This document shows positions 58,901 to 64,000 of a stretch of 64,000 nucleotides of DNA, piece by piece (position 1 is the stretch's first letter; every line of letters begins with the position of its first letter). Origin of the DNA: Hirudo medicinalis (Eukaryota; Annelida; Clitellata; Hirudinida; Hirudinidae); the NCBI GenBank assembly GCA_011800805.1, contig MPNW01000411.1, positions 12,591-76,590 on the forward strand, read 5' to 3'. The translations under genes were made by a program, and so were the position numbers. Under the pieces are notes generated by a model that had not been told where the DNA came from, made no database searches, and saw only the letters and a list, made by a program, of their open reading frames with translations.

Positions 58901-60876
58901 AAATATTTCCAACGAACCTTCTACTAAGGCTTAGGGCATTTGCCTTTCAACATGGTTAGACAAGTGGGTGAAAGAGTACATGTAAAGGAAGAGGAAAATT
59001 ATCAAAGTCCCATTCATTACAGGGATACGAAAAGAACAAAAGTACTGGTTCTCATAGCAGTTTACAATGAATTTGAAGGATTTAATGCATGAATAAACAT
59101 CCATTTTTCAATAGAACATTCTGAACTAGTAGTGATCATGAATTCAACTGAGCGAGTTCGCGGTCATAAGCATCGCAAATATGATTAAGCCAGAAGAATC
59201 GACTTGCATGCAAAAGCTATGTTTCCATGCATCGCAGCAACCGACAGCCATTACAAAAAAAAATACGCACGGATGTAAATGTCACGGGAAACGGGGAGAC
59301 TAGTTTTCAAATATATGCAAAGAAAAAAAAAACATGAAAAAAACACATCTGTTGTGTCCATAGCCTAAAAAAAATTGAGATTCTAAAAATAGACTCAGAC
59401 ACAAAAACAAATAGGAACTCTCTCATCGAACGGAGTCCAGAGAACTCAGCTATTTGCAAGAAGGATCGGGGTTTTTTCATTACGTTAAAATCGAAAGCCG
59501 AGCCAAAATGATTGCATTTGTAGTTACCAAAATGCAAAAGAAATAACTTTTAAATCATGATAAAAGAAACTCTTTTCTGAGCACTCTTACTACGCACGAG
59601 CTTTGTCATGAGGTCGGCATGCGAACGAGTTCGATAAACTGACCTTCACCACTTCCGAGACTCTGGCTTTCGAGATGTGCTTCACCGCTATTGTTTTTCC
59701 GTCGGAGATCCTCCTCCCGGAATAGACGAATCCATATCCTCCACTCCCAATCAATTTTTCAGCTGTGTAGTTCCCTTCTGCTAATTCCATATCAGAGACT
59801 GTTCTTCTCTTGCTCACTAGAAAACAAAAATGCACAATCCAAGCTTCACAAACAGGAGAAGCAAATTCAAAACTCCAACCATCCTTATTATGTAAATAAT
59901 TACAACCATCCTTATTGTGTAAATAATTACAATGTTCCCAAAACAATGTTGGAAACAATCTAATATGCTTTTGAAAATTTTAAATTGCATTTAAAATGCA
60001 AACACCCTTCCAGAAGCCAATCCACCCATTAATTTCTAGTGAAGTAAAAGAGGCATTTATCATTAATAACAATAACAGCATCGTAACACACAATTCGAAC
60101 CATGTACAAGAACGTCCATAAGCAAGTTTGGCTCAAAAAGAGCAATGAAATTAAAGTTTCTAATGAAAGCAAACCTTACATGAAATTCATTCTATGAATT
60201 AGAGCACACTAAAGAATATTTTAACAAACTGTGATGAAGTTTGTCTAAAGAAACAATAGCTTGGGTTCAAACCAATATACAAGGACAAGAATATTTAAAC
60301 ATTCTTGACTAGATAACATTCTTGAGTAATCGAAACCCTTTCTAGGAAAAGTACAATAAACTTTGAGATGTCTTCAAGTGGCTTCCCTCTTTCGAATTCT
60401 TTTAGTCTCACTCAAAATTACATATCAGCCTTAATTTGAGAACCAAATATTCCATTGAAATGTCTCTGTTCAAGCACATGAAAAGCCATATATAATAAGA
60501 GAACAAAGACTGTAAATAATCCTCTCAAACATTCTGGGAATGTAGATTAAGCCACACAAATGTATGTTTTCAAAGCCCTCTTTCTTTTCGAATTTTCAAA
60601 TCTCGTTTTCAAATTAGAGTTCCAAATAAGTTGAATGACATTTAAACTTTGAAGACATTCAAACATTGTCTCTTAACGATCAACAGTCTCAGAAAGGTAC
60701 CAAAAATTGCAGAACGACACTGTCTAGACCAGAAGGTTCGAGGACGCGTACTGCGTGCATATTCGAGAAGCACGCTTCCACCAAAAAGTACCTTAAAACT
60801 CACCATCGACACCTGGGCGATGAAAATTGACTTGATAACCGGCCGAACCGGTCTTCCTGACTGGCTTGGTAGCCAT
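52947..60876 (-). CDS. PIM: PIM-family serine/threonine kinase, multi-exon
   Basis: A cytosolic, constitutively active survival kinase of the PIM family. Six exons are visible. Exon 1 (about 60800-60876) encodes [18 protein letters not shown]. The exon at about 59643-59818 gives the glycine loop [18 protein letters not shown] and the IAVKH lysine. That at about 56802-56935 gives [11 protein letters not shown] and the hinge ERP typical of PIM kinases. That at about 56441-56674 gives [19 protein letters not shown] and the DFG motif in LIDFGSG. That at about 53173-53351 gives [29 protein letters not shown]. The last (52947 to about 53056) gives [20 protein letters not shown] and the stop. Lobe order, the ERP hinge, HRDIKDEN and YSPPEW all match vertebrate PIM1-3 closely. 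Every exon join keeps phase. The protein ends soon after the kinase domain, as in PIMs. Two introns are near 3 kb. Confidence 0.93.
58720..58905. other. CpG-rich island in PIM intron
   Basis: A CG-dense patch within a 2.7 kb AT-rich intron. It is open on the minus strand with an Arg/Pro-rich translation and also open on the plus strand. No splice-consistent link to PIM was found. It could be an internal promoter or an old insertion. Confidence 0.3.
59876..59935. repeat. Short tandem duplication in PIM intron
   Basis: A unit of about 29 bases, ACCATCCTTATTATGTAAAT followed by AATTACA, occurs twice in direct succession with one base changed. Confidence 0.85.
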
Positions 60877-62999
60877 GTTTAAAAGTGAAAGCTTAATTTC
60901 TTTAAAATCGAAGTAACAGCCCACCAGCAACTCCCAACAAACAAGCTCGAGATCGCAAGAAGGCATATAAAAGGGATCAGTGCAGACGATGGGCGGAGCC
61001 TAGACGGACACGCACCTCCGCGCCGCCTATGCTAAGGATAGAATGCAAACCCGCCAAATAAACTAGATCACCAATAATATTAAACGGTAACTAATTAACA
61101 ATGACCAAGTAATTGTTAAATGATGTTAATATAAAAATGAAAGCGTTATTTTTAATTGTCATCCACAATGTTTTAAAATAACGGCGAAAAACTGAAGAAC
61201 TACTTTATGACCTCGGATTCGCACAAGTCTGGACTAAATAGTAAAGCGGTGTATCGTTGGCGCATTGCCAAAATTTTGTTTTATCCAGTCAGTGGTTGGC
61301 GCCGTGCCAAGAAAGTGGAGATTTGACTCAAAAACAAGTTTATTTCAATACTGTTGCTAAGTTCAACATTAGCACACACGATCTACTAACAATGGTTACG
61401 AATTTTCTTATGTTAAATGGTAATAATATTTGCTAAATACTTACCATATAAGGCCTTAAGGATTTTTTAACTTGTCTTTTGGAATTGACAATCAAGTGAC
61501 CGAGATGGAGGAATTTAGCAATAAATAACAAATGAAATACACTAATGATAAATGCTTTTAATATGCATTTTAGAAAATAAATATATGGCAGTCGTTGTCC
61601 TGAACACGATGTTCACTCTCCTAAATCAAGCTTAACTACTTCAGTTACAAATCATGGCGATTCATGTGTTTGGAAAACCATTCCATATCGTGATTATAAA
61701 AGTTGTCGCTTATCATAATGTTGATCACGATAATCGTCAGACAGAGAGATATGCCTTAATGAATGGAAAACAAGCGCATGCATTGCTCGTAGCAACGGCC
61801 TTGATGACTCGAAAATAAATATGTACTTTGTTTCTCTTTTACATGCAAATCGAAAGAAGTTTCAACGAGCACAATTAAAATTATTCAAAATCTAGGATCA
61901 AATGAATAAATGTTGTTCGAGGTTTTTACGCTGAAGTCTGTTTGTTGTTCGGTCTAAAGACGTGGTGTTCAAAATCAGTAATCGACCCCAAAATTGTTGA
62001 CAACGTTGACAACACTGATAATTTTCTCATAGACTGTTGTAATGTTCGTGATGATAGCTTGAATAACAAGTTGTAGTGATGTTAAAAAGCATAACAAATT
62101 CACAAAAAATAACCCATTTTGAATAATTACAATAATTAAACTATAAGAAATTACAACTTTTAAATTGTCATATATTACTCGTTATAAACTAACTTTATTA
62201 CATATATAGCGTATAGAACCTTGAATGTTGCTATAATTTGCTAAAGTTAAACAACTAGGCTTTGTTATGTCTGCTAATATTTTTAGTTTCCCGCCATTTC
62301 ATGGACGACCTCGATTTGGAACTTCAGTCATGCGTGATTTGAATGGCTTTGGAGTGTGGATGGCAGACCGGTGGACAGGCGAATGAATGTTTGTCTGAAT
62401 TGAGAAACTGATGAAAAAGTTGTGATAATGATGAAATAATAGAATTGTATTTGTGTTCAAACAAGCACTGTCAATGTACGTACTTGAAGAGGTGAACTTA
62501 GAATACTTAGAAATACTCAGAAAAGGTGGGCTTAGAATAACTTATTCGAACAACCCATTTCACCGATAATGATTAATAGTTGGAAATATTTTTAAATAAA
62601 TTTAAAATAAGTAGATAATTAAGAGCAATGTAATTTGCAAATTAATTTAACTTTTGTACAAATTAATAATTACAACATTAATAACTCATGGTTGTATTTT
62701 TAAAAGAAATCCATGACATATAAATGCATTTGAAGTGTCGTAAGTATTTATAATCAATTTTTAACTGGATGATCGCCCGTGGAATGAAAGAATGTTAATA
62801 ACAACGATAACATTGCAATGACTACATTTTAGCATTAACTTCTGCAAACAAGCACTAAATGAATGTCATATGACATGGATGGTCCGTATTCTCGTCTTAT
62901 TCAAAGCCACGTGTCTCGACATAAAACTGGGCCGCCATTCGCCTACATGTTATACCGGTGTTTATTTTATTGTTGTTATCGTTATGATAATAATACCAG
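60877..62999. other. Upstream region of PIM, no gene recognised
   Basis: The first 200 bases, with a CG-richer patch at about 60980-61030, are the likely PIM promoter and 5' untranslated region. A GGCGC-containing near-palindrome lies at about 61300. The remainder is AT-rich without recognisable coding sequence. Confidence 0.5.
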
Positions 63000-63009
63000 T
63001 ATTAATTTC

Positions 63010-63110
63010 TATTATTATAGATATATTATTATAGATATATTATTATAGATATATTATTATAGATATATTATTATAGATATATTATTATAGATATATTATT
63101 ATAGATATAT
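63010..63110. repeat. 14-bp AT satellite running into the assembly gap
   Basis: The unit ATTATTATAGATAT is repeated about seven times up to the first N. The array probably continues into the gap. Confidence 0.9.
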
Positions 63111-63898
63111 NNNNNNNNNNNNNNNNNNNNNNNNNNNNNNNNNNNNNNNNNNNNNNNNNNNNNNNNNNNNNNNNNNNNNNNNNNNNNNNNNNNNNNNNNN
63201 NNNNNNNNNNNNNNNNNNNNNNNNNNNNNNNNNNNNNNNNNNNNNNNNNNNNNNNNNNNNNNNNNNNNNNNNNNNNNNNNNNNNNNNNNNNNNNNNNNNN
63301 NNNNNNNNNNNNNNNNNNNNNNNNNNNNNNNNNNNNNNNNNNNNNNNNNNNNNNNNNNNNNNNNNNNNNNNNNNNNNNNNNNNNNNNNNNNNNNNNNNNN
63401 NNNNNNNNNNNNNNNNNNNNNNNNNNNNNNNNNNNNNNNNNNNNNNNNNNNNNNNNNNNNNNNNNNNNNNNNNNNNNNNNNNNNNNNNNNNNNNNNNNNN
63501 NNNNNNNNNNNNNNNNNNNNNNNNNNNNNNNNNNNNNNNNNNNNNNNNNNNNNNNNNNNNNNNNNNNNNNNNNNNNNNNNNNNNNNNNNNNNNNNNNNNN
63601 NNNNNNNNNNNNNNNNNNNNNNNNNNNNNNNNNNNNNNNNNNNNNNNNNNNNNNNNNNNNNNNNNNNNNNNNNNNNNNNNNNNNNNNNNNNNNNNNNNNN
63701 NNNNNNNNNNNNNNNNNNNNNNNNNNNNNNNNNNNNNNNNNNNNNNNNNNNNNNNNNNNNNNNNNNNNNNNNNNNNNNNNNNNNNNNNNNNNNNNNNNNN
63801 NNNNNNNNNNNNNNNNNNNNNNNNNNNNNNNNNNNNNNNNNNNNNNNNNNNNNNNNNNNNNNNNNNNNNNNNNNNNNNNNNNNNNNNNNNNNNNNNNN
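63111..63898. other. Assembly gap (N)
   Basis: 788 undetermined bases between a 14-bp satellite and a (TTA)n array. A repeat-caused gap is likely. Confidence 1.
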
Positions 63899-63972
<74 letters not shown>

Positions 63973-63990
63973 GTTGTTGTTAATATTATT
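63899..63990. repeat. (TTA)n microsatellite
   Basis: About 25 TTA units turning into TTG units, directly after the gap. Confidence 0.95.
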
Positions 63991-64000
63991 GCAGTTGTCG

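Noticed and set aside
58335..58912. Minus-strand frames in a PIM intron
   Set aside because: No acceptor/donor arrangement keeps the PIM phase through them, and they do not resemble kinase sequence.

Overview
This is a nuclear DNA window from an animal. It is AT-rich, and its genes are split into many short exons by introns with GT..AG borders and long AT-rich or microsatellite-filled stretches. Exon translations match animal-specific families: a MET-type receptor tyrosine kinase, a SEPT2-group septin, a C2CD2/TMEM24-type lipid-transfer protein, PPP1R37, TOP3A and a PIM kinase. The telomeric motif is the animal TTAGGG/CCCTAA. The gene set, the unusual receptor architecture and the compact gene spacing would suit an early-branching animal such as a sponge. 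That is an inference; nothing here fixes the species. Exon borders were read by eye from splice motifs and reading phase, so most are good to a few bases and some terminal exons may be missed.

Layout. Positions 1-2010 hold interstitial telomeric arrays (CCCTAA) interleaved with duplicated AT-rich blocks, a subtelomere-like composite. Positions 2132-10031 (+) encode a MET-like receptor tyrosine kinase whose ectodomain has EGF-like and IPT-like parts but no Sema domain; one intron carries a dead Tc1-type transposase. Positions 10860-16425 (-) encode a SEPT2-group septin, convergent with the receptor. Positions 17815-21189 (-) encode a protein I do not recognise, built from about three copies of a diverged module. 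Positions 21765-23145 (-) hold a decayed CR1-like LINE interrupted by about 470 bases of unrelated DNA. Positions 25077-30868 (+) encode a C2CD2/C2CD2L-like membrane-contact lipid-transfer protein. Positions 32094-37549 (-) encode PPP1R37, convergent with it. Positions 38828-49004 (-) encode DNA topoisomerase III alpha with an arginine-rich presequence ahead of an internal Met. Positions 49400-52946 are CpG-richer and carry no recognisable gene. Positions 52947-60876 (-) encode a PIM kinase. Positions 60877-64000 are AT-rich repeats with an assembly gap (63111-63898).

The genes do not form one pathway. They are ordinary independent animal genes for signalling (MET-like, PIM), cytoskeleton (septin), lipid transfer (C2CD2-like), PP1 regulation (PPP1R37) and genome maintenance (TOP3A). 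I found no convincing wholly new multi-gene system. The points most worth a second look are the three-module unknown protein, the Sema-less MET-like receptor, the scattered short telomeric tracts in introns (one inside a tandem duplication), and the apparent mitochondrial/nuclear dual-start arrangement of TOP3A.
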